The position numbers were made by a program, and so were the translations under genes. The notes below the pieces were generated by a model, which saw only the letters and a list, made by a program, of their open reading frames with translations, was not told the DNA's origin and searched no databases. Below, piece after piece: positions 11,125 to 22,144 of a DNA stretch of 64,000 nt (its first letter is position 1; each line of letters opens with the position of its first letter). The stretch comes from Hysterangium stoloniferum (Eukaryota; Basidiomycota; Agaricomycetes; Hysterangiales; Hysterangiaceae), in contig WHVD01000002.1 in NCBI GenBank assembly GCA_015178975.1, positions 1,488,001-1,552,000 of the forward strand, written 5' to 3'.

Positions 11125-12249
11125 ATGCAATTATCTCGTTTACTGCACCATTCAACTAATGCAATGAATTACAGGAAGGCAATTTATTTTAGCACGTCAA
11201 TTCTAGGATCGCTCGACAACGTCAGCTGCCATTGCTGGGAGCGGGCCGGGCGCGCCTCGGCTGCCCTGGGGGTCGGGAGCGGAGCTTGCCGACGTAAGTT
11301 TATGTTACCGGTTGTTTTAACTATGGACAGGGTGGGGCAGTGGGAAGGAGTGCCTAGATCACAAATTTCCTCGGATTGCGCTTGTTTATACTCTGGCGTG
11401 CAAGAAAGCCCGCTCACTATTAATAGACCATTGCAAATGGTTCCTCATCAGATAAGATAATAATAAACTAGGATCAGACCTACATATCGATATCGGGACA
11501 GTGGCCCAGAGAGTCAAATAGTGTGGTCTCCTTTTTAAATGTTTTACGGTTGCAAAATCTTTTTTACAGCGTACTGGCGGTCTAAGCCTGACTTAAATAT
11601 CCTTCTGCGTCAAGACTTCCTGAACGTGATGTCAGTGGACGACGTTGACTCCAGACGTGTCTTGTGTTGTCAAGAGCCACATTAACGTGCAGACTAGGAA
11701 ACAGCGAGCGGTTAATTTCGAAAACATGTCATCATCGAGGCCAAGTTTAGTAAGGGCAATGTAACGCGATATTATGCGCTCCGAGATGTACCAGAGAACA
11801 CCTAAAAGGGTCTAATGAGCAGTTGAAATAATGGTAGGGGGTAACCGGTCATTGTCGTTTCAAATGGCCTTGCGCCAGTGCAATATCACAATAATCTTAG
11901 ATAATCGTCTCCCGTAACCCAGTTGCTGCAGCCCCCTTTGACATAGACATTGACAAGTGCGTCAGTACACCTGTCGTAGTGCCGCTACCGCCGCAATGAC
12001 TCGATGGGGTTGCGGAAAACAGAGAAGTCCGAAACAAACCTCATGAATGCTTCGTAAGGAACGGGTTGGGGGCAGGGATAGGCGGCTCACCGTGTGCATC
12101 GCACCGTGATGCAAAGACAAATTAGGGGAATCAGCGAAAACAGGTATTCGTAATCACCATTGATGATCCCGGGGAGTCGCAAATGGGTCAGGGAGGGCTT
12201 CGGATTTACCAAAAGCCCGCTGAAACGAACACTCCGCGAACTGAAGACT

Positions 12250-12256
12250 TATAAAG
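12250..12256 (+). promoter_or_regulatory. TATA box of Cys-rich copy B
   Basis: TATAAAG 49 bases upstream of the ATG at 12305. Its position is conserved in copies A and D. Confidence 0.55.
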
Positions 12257-12304
12257 GATGAACCAAGGACAGGAAACGAACATTCATTGAACTTGCCTTT
12301 CACC

Positions 12305-12750
12305 ATGTTGGCCCTAAAGCTTCTCTCCATCGTCGCGCTAGCTAGCATTGTCTCCAGTAACCCCACGAAGACCTGTACTAGCGTAATTGGCGGTCATTCT
12401 GGTGTGTGCGCTGACGTTTGCACGAGCCCGCCTCCATCTTGCGCCGACGCCCCCGACTTGTGTTGCTGTGGTATGTGTCAGCTTCATTAATATTGTTGTA
12501 TCGCATACTGAATGGTGTTGGCTCAGTCCCCACGACGGTTAAAGTGCCGTGTGCGACACAAACTCCCCCTCCAACAAAGAGACAAACTCACCCTACTACA
12601 AAGACCTGTACTAGTCTGATCGGGAAACCAACGGGACTTTGTGCAGATGTCTGCACGAATCCTCCACCCTATTGTTCCGACCAGCCAGACTTGTGTTGCT
12701 GTATTCCGAATACGGTCACTACAACTTGTGCACCTATTTCTACTGCCTAG
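12305..12750 (+). CDS. Small secreted Cys-rich protein with two CCC domains (copy B)
   Basis: Exons 12305-12470 and 12527-12750 flank a 56 bp GT-AG intron and give 129 residues. A signal peptide (MLALKLLSIVALASIVSS) is followed by domain 1 (CTSVIGGHSGVCADVC...SCADAPDLCCC). A Thr/Pro linker (TQTPPPTKRQTHPTTKT) leads to domain 2 (CTSLIGKPTGLCADVC...YCSDQPDLCCC plus a final TTTC). There are 16 cysteines. I chose the ATG over an upstream in-frame TTG because it starts the hydrophobic leader and is shared by all copies. Copy D differs at only about five residues, so the duplication is recent and both reading frames are still intact. It is presumably exported. No named family is recognised, and the hydrophobin pattern does not fit. 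Confidence 0.88.
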
Positions 12751-14459
12751 TGCTCCCTTTGTATCTGGTATGCCATTTGCAAAAGGTCTTTGCTGATTTT
12801 AATTTCGCGTAAATGTATAGATCATATTCAATGATGGTGTCTTCCTCTATAATACTTTGGTTAACAGGTATTCAGTTGGCTCGTAATCTGGTTTAAATAC
12901 TCGTTTGTAAGGAATGTTGCGGATTTTTTTATGGTTACTTATTTAATTACATGGAGATATCAGTTGAAATCACTCTCGGATTTCTGGAATGCTTATTGTT
13001 AATAAAAGATGTAGTGCGGAAGAGAAACGCTAACATGCCCTTGTGCCCGACAGTGTCGGAAAAAGTATGATTTTGCGTTTGTAAACTCAATGGATAGCCT
13101 GCCTCGTTTGTGTGTACCGGTGAGAACAGGGACCATCATGAAATCGCTCTGGAAAGCTGTTTCTGGGACATGGGAAAGATACGCTGTCCCGGCATTGTGG
13201 CACAATCTTGAATGAGAGCAATTGGCCAGCGAAATTAGCGATTCTCTTACTTTAATGCACTACATCAAGTCAATAATTAAACACGACAATTCAGGTTATG
13301 AAAGACAATTTGAATCTAAGGCGTAATGTTATGATCATTTCAAGTCTGAGCACCTCGGACGACTGCAAAAGGTCGCAATTCTCACCAAGTGACACTTGTA
13401 GACATGATGATTCTTCGCTATATATGAGATGGAATATCTGGTTAGCGAGAGTATCTGAGATTTACTTAATCGTAGGCCATGTCAATTAACAACTCTGTAG
13501 ATTACCCCAACATGACACGCATAGTAAATGTAAGCCTGGTGGCTTACGACATAGTGATTACGTTATCACAGACGCGCATAGTAGTTTTTTCATATATCGT
13601 TTTACTTACCGTCATCATCGTGTATCGTACTCGCCGTTCTCGAGGAATACAGTTCGGTCCTATCAATGTCTGGACCGATGCCAATGTAAGGCTGCATTAG
13701 ACAGCAGCCTTTCAGTAAACATGCTTCATCGCACATTAATATGTTGGTTTAGTTTCCTTGACGGCCAATTGTTCGACGACAAAAGGGACTCTGGCGGCGT
13801 CATACCAATGGAGATTCCACAACAAACATATGAGAGATGAAAATTCTCATTTCAGAAAAATTTGAGTTCATCCCCAGTCCCCATATCGTCATAGACAGGA
13901 ATCCAAGAGAGCCAAACTACAATCAATGTATCTACCTGAAATGAACGCTCCAGTCCAGGCCGGGGATGTGCCAGATTCGGAAGCGGTTATGAAGCACCGA
14001 AGTGGGGCCGTTCACTGCAAGGACAAGAACACAAGAACACATTCCCCCTATTTCCAAAATGTCATACCGCTCGGTCACCCTGTTGTTAAATTTTGGGATT
14101 GGGGATGTGAGCTGCAGGGACTCAAACCATATGGGAATATTTAGAAAGCGGTTACTAGGTATATAACGGATGAGACATGTATTGTAATAATCATCTGTTT
14201 GTAACGAGTTACCCGTCACCTGCTCTGTCAAACGGAAAATTATTCGGTCTAAGAACAGCACCAGATTTATTTAACACCTATTACCTCCTGTGGCATTGGC
14301 TGTGTCTGTAAACGCGTCGAAGTGTTATAAATACTTGGGTTGCTAAGCGGGGTTCCTTGCCTCGAATTTTGTAGGGTGACGCCGCCGACATCCCAGGCTG
14401 CGCCGGACTCCTACTACCGCAACGAGCCGTTTGCTTAAATATTTGTAAATATGACTCCC

Positions 14460-14625
14460 TCAGGCTTATTCCACGGAAACACCGGTGGTAGATGGGTGTT
14501 CCCTGCACAACCATCACCACTACTGCGTTGATACGACGGCCAACAGGCGTTTGTATGAACTTGTGCATCAACCCGCCTGCTCTGCTCTGACCAGCCAGAC
14601 TTATGCTGCTGTGGTAAGTTTCAAA
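14460..14625 (+). pseudogene. Single-domain Cys-rich relic (unit B)
   Basis: The plus-strand frame reads TALIRRPTGVCMNLCINPP and then shifts through a 2 bp deletion relative to the unit D copy, giving a stop. The downstream text encoding DQPDLCCCG survives in another frame and ends at a GTAAGT donor. It is the counterpart of 4163-4290 and 21085-21222. Confidence 0.6.
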
Positions 14626-15907
14626 ATCATGAAATCATTATGCTATTCAGCTTAATATCAGCGTACTGTACCATTCAGCTCCGGATACCATAACAACGTG
14701 GCACGACTGTCTCCCAGCTGTACGGCTTTCCACCCCAGCCCTATTGTGTATCCATTATAGCTATAGATTATCCAAATATGGAAGGTGTGTTTTTAATTAT
14801 AGGTGTCATATATAGTTAGAAGGAGCTATCAATGGGTGTCTCCGAGTCGGAAGCAGTATGTGGCTGAAAATAGCATTCTTTGAGATATCGTTGACCGATA
14901 CTTAAACTGAAATTCCAGCCAGACGTGACGCGCAACATTTTAACCTTCAAATAGCGGCATTATCTGTACATTATAAAATATATACCCTAATGGGTGATCC
15001 GGGAAAATCGAATGTAGAGGTCGCTTTGTAAGAAAGCTAAACGGGTATATCACGCGCTGATATTCAGACACCTGAATATAGCCAACATAACCGGTCCCCT
15101 GTAGGCACATATCATGGCCTAGTTTGTCACATCTCCATCGCCTGGAGCATTTTATAAACGCTAATTGTCCTTGTGATGTTTGTGTTATTCTGCTGCGAGT
15201 CGTAACCTACTGGCGTAGCCGACCGGGACCTTTGAGGAGTTAATCTTCACCGTCGTCCAGCGGAGTTATCTCATGCATGTCGTAGGCGTTTGGTGGGCTA
15301 TGTGACCTTATTGCCGAGTCCCACATTAACACATAGCCGATCAATTGGCGTAATTGCCGTTCACGACCAGCTGATACGCGGTCCAGCCGAAGACACCGGA
15401 GTGACCCGAGTCTACGCCTCAGAAAAGATAAAATAATCTACAGAAAGAAATATAAATTAAATTTTGCGAAGATGATAGCTACATTTAACAGCCTTTTTTT
15501 GAAATCGGTTATTGAGCAATATATCCCGTTGCAAATGAGAAGATCCCTGCCATGTGTTAGCGTGGCGAGAATCAGATGTAACATATTGGAACAGAAATAA
15601 ATTAAAATTAAAATTCCAAAAGAGGGTAGCTGTGGTGTATGTTACACTAATACACTAATTATTGATATGATGGTGAAGGATTGTGGTGCGTATCACACGG
15701 GTATTTCAAAAAGACAAAATTAGACAAATCAGGGAAAGACCAGATTCCCGTAACCACTATTGATGATACCGGGGAGTCGCAGTTAAGAGAGGTCAGGAAG
15801 CGTCTCGAATTTATCAAAATCCGCCTTGTAATGAAAACTCTGAAAAATGAAGACTTATACAAGGTAAAGAGGGAAGAGAAGAAAATTTTCATTGAATTTG
15901 TCTTTCA

Positions 15908-16320
15908 TCATGTCCGAAAGCTTCTCTCGATCGTCGCACTAGCTAGTACTGTTTGTAGTAACACTATAGAAACCTGTACTAGCGTGATTGGCCGTTATTC
16001 TTGTGTGTGTGCTGTCTTTTTCACGAGCCCGCCTCCATCTTGCGCTGACCAGTTTGACTTATGTTGCTGTGGTATGTGTCCGTTCCATTAAGATTACTGC
16101 ATAACATGCTGAAGGATGTTGCGGGAATGGTTAGTCCCCACGGTAGAGTGTTGTGTCCAGCACAAACTCCCCCTCGTGTACGAGTCTGATCGGGAAACCA
16201 ACGGGGCTTTGTGCAGACGTCTGCACGAATCCTCCACCCTCTTGTTCCGACCAGCCAGATTTGTGTTTTTGTGTACCGAATACAGTCATTACAACTTGTG
16301 CACCAATTTCTACCAGCTAG
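15908..16320 (+). pseudogene. Dead copy C of the two-domain Cys-rich gene
   Basis: The ATG is kept, but a 2 bp loss relative to copies A, B and D shifts the signal peptide out of frame with the domains. Domain 1 has lost the CADVC core (now CVCAVFF). The linker contains another frameshift and stop relative to the family. Domain 2 is still well preserved (CTSLIGKPTGLCADVC...DQPDLCFCVP, ending in a TAG), with one Cys of the CCC run replaced by Phe. The splice donor after domain 1 (GTATGT) persists. Confidence 0.8.
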
Positions 16321-16569
16321 TGCTTCCTTTGGACCACCTGGTATGCCATTTACAGAAGGTCTTTTGCTGAGTTTGATTTCGCATAAATGTGTGTAGATCT
16401 TAGTTGGTGATGGTGCTGTCATCTTGTGATACTTTGGTTAATGTGTATTGACGTAATCTAGTTTAAATATTCGTTTGTAAAAAATGTCGGAGGTTTTGTA
16501 ATAATTACTTCTTTGATGACATAGTGTCATTAGAAGGTCAAATAACAACTCCGTAGAGAGGCCCATGTT

Positions 16570-16965
16570 GGATTAGCAAGCATGATATAGTCTCGCTCCC
16601 GCTATATTCGGAGCCTAACCTGAAGTACCGAGCTAGGCAGGTACACACGATATAATATATACGCCTTTCCATTTAGTTACTTCCTGTTTTACTCTCCGTA
16701 ATACGCAATGTACGATCATAGATAGAACGTTGATACCTTAAAAGCTTAGTATCTATAGCTAGTGCACCTCAATAGCCCGCTACTGCGTGCAAACACTGAG
16801 GTGAGATTACCTTTACACGTTTACTTAGATACAATACTTATCATGCGTCCTAGATTGCTTTCTGCTATCTAGGTAAATACACAGCTGTTTAGCCCCGCTA
16901 CTGCGTGCAAACACTGAGATTGCTTTCTGCTATCTAGGTATCTAGTATATATACTATTCCAACAC
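16570..16965. repeat. Insertion with short internal direct repeats
   Basis: Absent from units B and D at the equivalent point. It contains two copies each of gctactgcgtgcaaacactg and attgctttctgctatctagg, about 100-130 bp apart. No coding capacity and no clear terminal repeats were seen. It is probably a small non-autonomous element or a local duplication. Confidence 0.45.
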
Positions 16966-17470
16966 CCCAACATGATGCGTACAGGTGTAAACACACTTCA
17001 TCACAATGTTAACATGTTAGTCGAGTTTCCTTGACGGTCAAATGTTCGACGACAAAAGGGACTGTGGCCTCGTACCAATGTAAATTCTGCAACAGACACT
17101 TGAGACATGAACATCCTTATTTCAGAAAAAATTGACTTCATTCCTTCCAACACCCATACCATCATAGCCAGGAATCTAAGAAAGCTATTTCCTCCAACCT
17201 GGTCTCAAAAAAACACCAGTAATAGGTCTTGTCCCTGTCCCACAACCATCACCACAACTACTGTGATACCAGAAATATGTGACTGAAAGTAACATTCTTT
17301 GATATATCATTGACCAATACCGACATGGCACAGTAAATTTTAACCTTCAAATGGCCACATCATCTGAAAATTACAAAAAATATATAGCCTAATGGGTAAT
17401 CTGAGACAATTAGATGTAGAGATTGCGTTGCAAGGAAGCTAAACAGGTATTGGGGTATATCAGGGGTTAG

Positions 17471-18239
17471 TATAAGCCCATCTCTCAATAGACATTTCAA
17501 GGACCATCCCCAAGGCTCTTTTGCACTTGGGGTTATATCAAATAATTATATTTCATTATGGTCAGGTGATTTAAATTTTTCTTCAAAAGCCTGCCATTGT
17601 CCCAATACACTGCAAAGTTATAAGGTGGAGCACCATCAGGCATCCTCTCTTATACTAGATTAGATCCAGTGACAAGTCCCAAATTTACACATGTGTCAGA
17701 TAAAGTTCAGCATAAGCTGATCAATGAGCCTGATGGTCTCACCATGGCATGGTAGCAGTAGGGCTCCCTGTATTCCGTCTCTGCCCACTCCACCACAACT
17801 TCGAAAGACATTTCAGTAATTCCTTTACTAGTTTTGATTTATGAATACACTTGAAGGAAGTATGAGATGGCTTTCACTTTTGAGGGGAATGTGGATGGCA
17901 CAATGCAAATATAAAAATATGGCTTGTGTCAGAGTTGGGGACTGTGTTCTAACCTGCCATCCACCAGAAACATCCCATGTAGATGCTCCTCAGAGGCTAT
18001 GATTATTTATCATGGTATGCCTTTCATTTATGAAGCTCTCACTCATAGTCTCTCCCTATATCATCAGCAGCTTGGCATTTAGACTTCAACCCCAGAACCT
18101 CCAGCAATTGCAGCAGAACTTCCAACAACAGCAACAAAACCTCCCGCAAATGCAACAGTGGTGGTTCTGTTGCATTTGCTGGTGGTTCTGTTGCATTTGC
18201 TAGAGGTTCTGTTGCATTTGCCGGAGGTTCTGCTGCAAT
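17471..18239. other. Unassigned repeat-like DNA with QMQQN-type repeat
   Basis: No intact gene. At 18090-18235 short repeats of about 21 bp (ttctgttgcatttgc) form an imperfect palindrome. Either strand would encode Gln/Asn-rich text of the type LQQLQQNFQQQQQNL. This recalls the QNFQQI-type coiled coil of the Mug135-like sequence at 26328-26805, so the stretch may be a relic of that repeated family. Confidence 0.4.
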
Positions 18240-18994
18240 TGCTGGCCAGAAAGCCCGCTCACTATTAATAGACCATTGCAAATGGTTCCTCATCAGAAAA
18301 GAAAATAATAAACTAGGATCAGAGCTACATATGGATATCGGGACAGTGGCCAGAGAGCCAAATAGTGTGGTCTCCTTTTTGAATTCTTTACGGTTGCAAA
18401 TCCTTTTTACAGCGTACTGGCAGTCGGAGCATGACTTAAATAACCTTCTGCTTCAAGAATCCCTGAAAGTGATGTCAGTGGACGACGTTGACTCCAGACG
18501 TGTCCTGTGTTGTCATGAGCTACAGTAACGTACAGACTAGGAATCAGCGAGCCACAATGCCGGGACAGCGTATCTTTCCCATGTCCCAGAAACAGCTTTC
18601 AAGAACGTTTTCATGATGGTACCTGTTCTCACCGGGACACACAGACGAGTCAGGCTATCCATTGAGTTTACAAACGCAAGATCATACTTCCTCTGACACT
18701 GTTAGGCACAAGGGCATGTTAGTTTTTTCTTACGCACCTCATCTTTGATTAACAATAAGCACTCCAGAAATCCGAGAGTGATTTCAACTAATATCTCCAT
18801 GTAATCAAAGAATTAATTATTAACAAATCCGCGATATTCTTTACAAACGAATATTTAAACTAGATTACGTCAATACCCATTAACCAAAGTATCACAAGAT
18901 GACGGCACTATCACCGACTAAGATCTACATACATTTATGCGAGATCAAGATCAGCGAGAGACCTTCTGTAAATGGCGTACCAACAAAGGAAGCA

Positions 18995-19440
18995 CTAGGC
19001 GGCAGAAGTAGGTGCACAAGTTGTAGTGACCGTATTCGGAATACAGCAACACAAATCTGGCTGGTCAGAACAATAGGGTGGAGGATTCGTGCAGACGTCT
19101 GCACAAAGTCCGGTTGGTTTCCCGATCAGACTAGTACAGGTCTTTGTAGTAGGGTGTGTTTGTCTCTTTGTTGGAGGGGAAGTTTGTGTCGCACACGGCA
19201 CTTTAACCGTCGTGGGGACTGAGCCAACACCCTTCAGTATGCGATGCAAAAGTATTAATGAAGCTGACACATACCACAGCAACACAAGTCGGGTTCGTCG
19301 GCGCAAGATGGAGGCGGGCTCGTGCAAACGTCAGCGCACACACCAGAATGACGACCAATCACGCTAGTGCAGGTTTTTGTAGGGTTACTAGAGACAATAC
19401 TAGCTAGCGCGACGATGGAGAGAAGCTTTAGGGCCAACAT
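18995..19440 (-). CDS. Small secreted Cys-rich protein with two CCC domains (copy D)
   Basis: Exons 19275-19440 and 18995-19218 flank a 56 bp intron and give 129 residues. The structure is identical to copy B: leader MLALKLLSIVALASIVSS, domain 1 with SCADEPDLCCC, linker TQTSPPTKRQTHPTTKT, and domain 2 with YCSDQPDLCCCIP and a terminal TTTC. Differences from B are few and conservative to moderate (G/R, A/E, P/S and two near the C-terminus), and all 16 cysteines are kept. The gene sits in the inverted block of unit D with its TATA box included, so it should still be transcribable. Function is unknown; likely extracellular. Confidence 0.87.
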
Positions 19441-19488
19441 GGTGAAAGGCAAGTTCAATGAATGTTCGCTTCCTGTCCTTGGTTCACC

Positions 19489-19495
19489 CTTTATA
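19489..19495 (-). promoter_or_regulatory. TATA box of Cys-rich copy D
   Basis: TATAAAG on the minus strand, 49 bases before the start codon, inverted together with its gene. Confidence 0.55.
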
Positions 19496-21084
19496 AATCT
19501 TCAGTTCGCGGAGTTTACATTACAACAGGGCTTGGGTAAATCCGAAGCGCTCCCTGACCTATCTGCGACTCCCCGGGATCATCAATAGTGATTGCGAACA
19601 CCTGTTTTTCGCTGATTCCCCTAATTTGTCTTTGCATCACGGTGCGATGCACACGGTGAGCCGCCTAGCCCTGCCCCCAACCCGTTCCTTAGGAAGCACT
19701 CATACAGTTTGTTTCGGACTTCTCTGTTTTCCGCAACCACATCGAGCCATTGCGGCCGTGGCGGCTCTACGACAGGTGTACTGACGCACTTGTCATTGTC
19801 TGTGTCAACGGGGGCTACAGCAACTGGGTTACGCGAGACGATCTAAGATTATTGTGATATTGCACCGGGGCAAGGCCATTTGAAACGTCAACGGCCGGTT
19901 ACCCCCTACTGTTATTTCAATTGCTCATTAATGAACCTTTTAGGTGCTGTCTGGTACAGCTCGGAGTGCATAATATCGCGTTACACTGTCCTCACCAAAC
20001 TTGGCCTCGATCATGACGTGTTTTCGAAAGTAATCGCACAAGCTTGAATGAGAGCAATTGGCCAGCGAAATTAGTGATGTCCTTACTTTAATGCATTACA
20101 TCAAGTCAATAATTAAACACGACAAGTCAGGTTATGAAAGACATTTTGAATCTAAGGCGTAATGTTATGATCATTTCAAGTCTGAGCACTTCAGACGACT
20201 GCAAAATGTCGTAATTCTCACCAAGTGACACTTGTAGACATTATGATTCTTCGCTATTTATGAGATGGAATATCTCGTTAGCGAGTATCTGAGATTTACT
20301 TAGTCGTAGGCCATGTCAATTAACAACTCTGTTGAGTGCCCCAACATGACACATATAGTAAACACGCTTCATCACAATATTAATATGTTGTTTGAGTTTG
20401 CTTGACGGCCAATTGTTCGACGACAAAAGGGACTATGGCGTTATGCCAATGGAGATTCCACAATGGACATTTGAGAGATAAAAGTTTTCATTTCAGAAAA
20501 TTTTGAGTTCATCCCCAGTCCTCATATCGTCATAGACAGGAATCTAAGAAAGCTAAACTACAATCAATGTATCTACCTGAAAGAAATGAAGGCTCCAGTC
20601 CGGGCTGGGGATGTGCCAGATTCGGAAGCGGTTATGAAGCACCGAAGTCGGGCCGTTCACTGCAAGGACAAAAACACATTCCCCCTATTTCCAAAATGTC
20701 ATACCGCTCGGTCACTTGTTGTTAAATTTTGGGACTCGGGATGTGAGCTGCAAGGACTCAAACCATATTTAGTAAGCGGTTACTGGGTATATAACGGATG
20801 AGACATGTATTGTAGTAATCATCTGTGTCTAGCGAGTTAACCGCCACCTACTCTGTCAAACGGAAGATAATTCGGTCTCAGAACAGCACCAGATTTATTT
20901 TAACACTCGTGACCGCTCGTAGCATTGGCTGTGAACGCGTCGAAGTGTCACAAATACTTTGGTTGAAGGTGGCGCCGCCGACACCGCAGGTTGCGCCGGA
21001 CTCCTACCACAGCAGCGACCCGTTTGTCTAAATATCTATCAAGCTGTCTCGCTCAGGCTGATTCCACGAAAACACCGGTGGTAG

Positions 21085-21222
21085 ATGGTTGTTCCCTGCC
21101 CCACAGCCATCACCACCACTGCTTTGATACCATGGCGAACAGGCGTTTGTATGAAACTGTGCATCAACCCGCCTCCACTCTGCTCTGACCAGCCAGACTT
21201 ATGCTGCCGTGGTAATTTTAAA
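21085..21222 (+). pseudogene. Single-domain Cys-rich relic (unit D), frame still open
   Basis: The best preserved of the one-domain copies: VVPCPTAITTTALIPWRTGV, then CMKLC, PPPLCSDQPDLCCRG, then a GTAATT donor-like site. The upstream VPCPT resembles the start of exon 2 of the two-domain genes, while the donor after CC-G resembles the end of exon 1. This suggests an internal domain exon of a longer ancestral gene. The third Cys of CCC is Arg, and no leader or downstream exon was found. Confidence 0.55.
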
Positions 21223-21477
21223 AATAATGAAATTATTATGTTGTTCAGATTAATATCAACGTACTGTACCATTCAGTTCCGGATACCATAATAACAGGGC
21301 ACGACTGTCTCCCAGCTGTACGGTTTTCCACCCCAGCCCTATTGTGTATCCATTATAGCGATATATTATCCAAATATGGTACATGTGATTTGAGTTGTAG
21401 GTATCATATATAGTTAGAAGGAACTATCCTGAGTGTCTCCGAGTCGGAAGAAATATGTGACTGAAAATAGCATTCTT

Positions 21478-21680
21478 CATCAGGGATTTGGGAATGTCTA
21501 CACCCATTATGTAAACTCCCTAGCCTCCTTAGACTCCCTAAATCTATAGTAAGCTTTTATACCGACTAGTAAATAGGGATCTCGCGAAAGGAGCGTGTCC
21601 AGCCGTGTCTAGCCTAGCTCTCCTAGATGGCTCTAGACAATATAGACGGCATACTTACTGATCTTCCCACTTTCCTGATG
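21478..21680. mobile_element. MITE-like element with CATCAGG terminal repeats
   Basis: 203 bp with terminal inverted repeats CATCAGGGATTTGGGAA and CATCAGGAAAGTGGGAA (14 of 17 match), and no coding capacity. Unit B shows the empty site (gcattctttgagatatcg near 14870). A second element with the same ends lies at 50318-50500. The target duplication is at most 2 bp and uncertain. Confidence 0.65.
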
Positions 21681-21850
21681 TTTGACATATTGTTTGCCGA
21701 TACTTAGACTGAAATTCCAGCCAGACGTGATGTGGAACATTTTAACCTTCAAATAGCAGCATCATCTTTACATTAATGGGTGATCAGGGAAAATCGAATG
21801 TAGAGCTTGCTTTGCAAGACAGCTAAATGGGTATATCGCACGCTAGTATG

Positions 21851-22140
21851 TTGGAAAAATCCAAATTAGCATATCAGTCCTTGCAACAGGTGATCATCTT
21901 ATGAGAGCTGACCAGTCCCTGCAAGACATCAGCATGTTGTCAGGTCGTGTGACCACACACTAACCGCTGGTACGTACGATGAGTGGTGATAAGTTTCCAA
22001 AGGTAAACATATCAGGAATATATCAGGTTGCATCATTCTATGCTAATCTCTGGTATCCTTTATTGGCATACGTACAGCACCAGGATTGACTTTCAAACTC
22101 AGACTGTTTTGGACCATTAATATGCCGGGTATCACACTAA
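21851..22140. other. No gene recognised
   Basis: Short stretch between unit D and the UTP12 relic. No frame or repeat of note is seen. Confidence 0.4.
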
Positions 22141-22144
22141 AGTC

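Larger units (their letters stand above)
11125..15065 (+). repeat. Segmental duplication unit B
   Basis: This is the most complete unit. It holds an upstream segment (11125-11700), a gene block (about 11707-13201), a linking segment with the landmarks cttgaatgagagcaattggcc (13208) and cgacaaaagggact (13778), and a one-domain relic (about 14500). The tail ends gctaaacgggtatatcacgcgctga (15037-15061). Unit D repeats all of this in the same order at high identity, except that the gene block is inverted. Unit A repeats it on the minus strand and unit C repeats parts of it. Confidence 0.8.
15690..17470 (+). repeat. Segmental duplication unit C (partial, degenerate)
   Basis: Collinear with B from 12115 (accggggagtcgca) through the gene and its 3' flank. 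It then jumps across a deletion equivalent to B 12960-13480 and resumes with caacatgatgcg and cgacaaaagggactgtgg. It ends with gctaaacaggtattggggtat. A 400 bp insertion with its own short repeats interrupts it at about 16570-16965. A truncated trace of the one-domain relic (cccacaaccatcaccacaac) remains at about 17240. Confidence 0.7.
18240..21850 (+). repeat. Segmental duplication unit D with inverted gene block
   Basis: The flanks 18240-18550 and 20037-21850 are collinear and same-strand with B (11400-11706 and 13202-15065). The internal block 18551-20036 instead matches B 11707-13201 in reverse complement. Both junctions fall at a GC dinucleotide (cagcga|gccacaatg and atcgc|acaagcttg). Units A and B share the non-inverted order, so the D arrangement is derived. 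A MITE-like insertion is present at 21478-21680. Confidence 0.85.
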
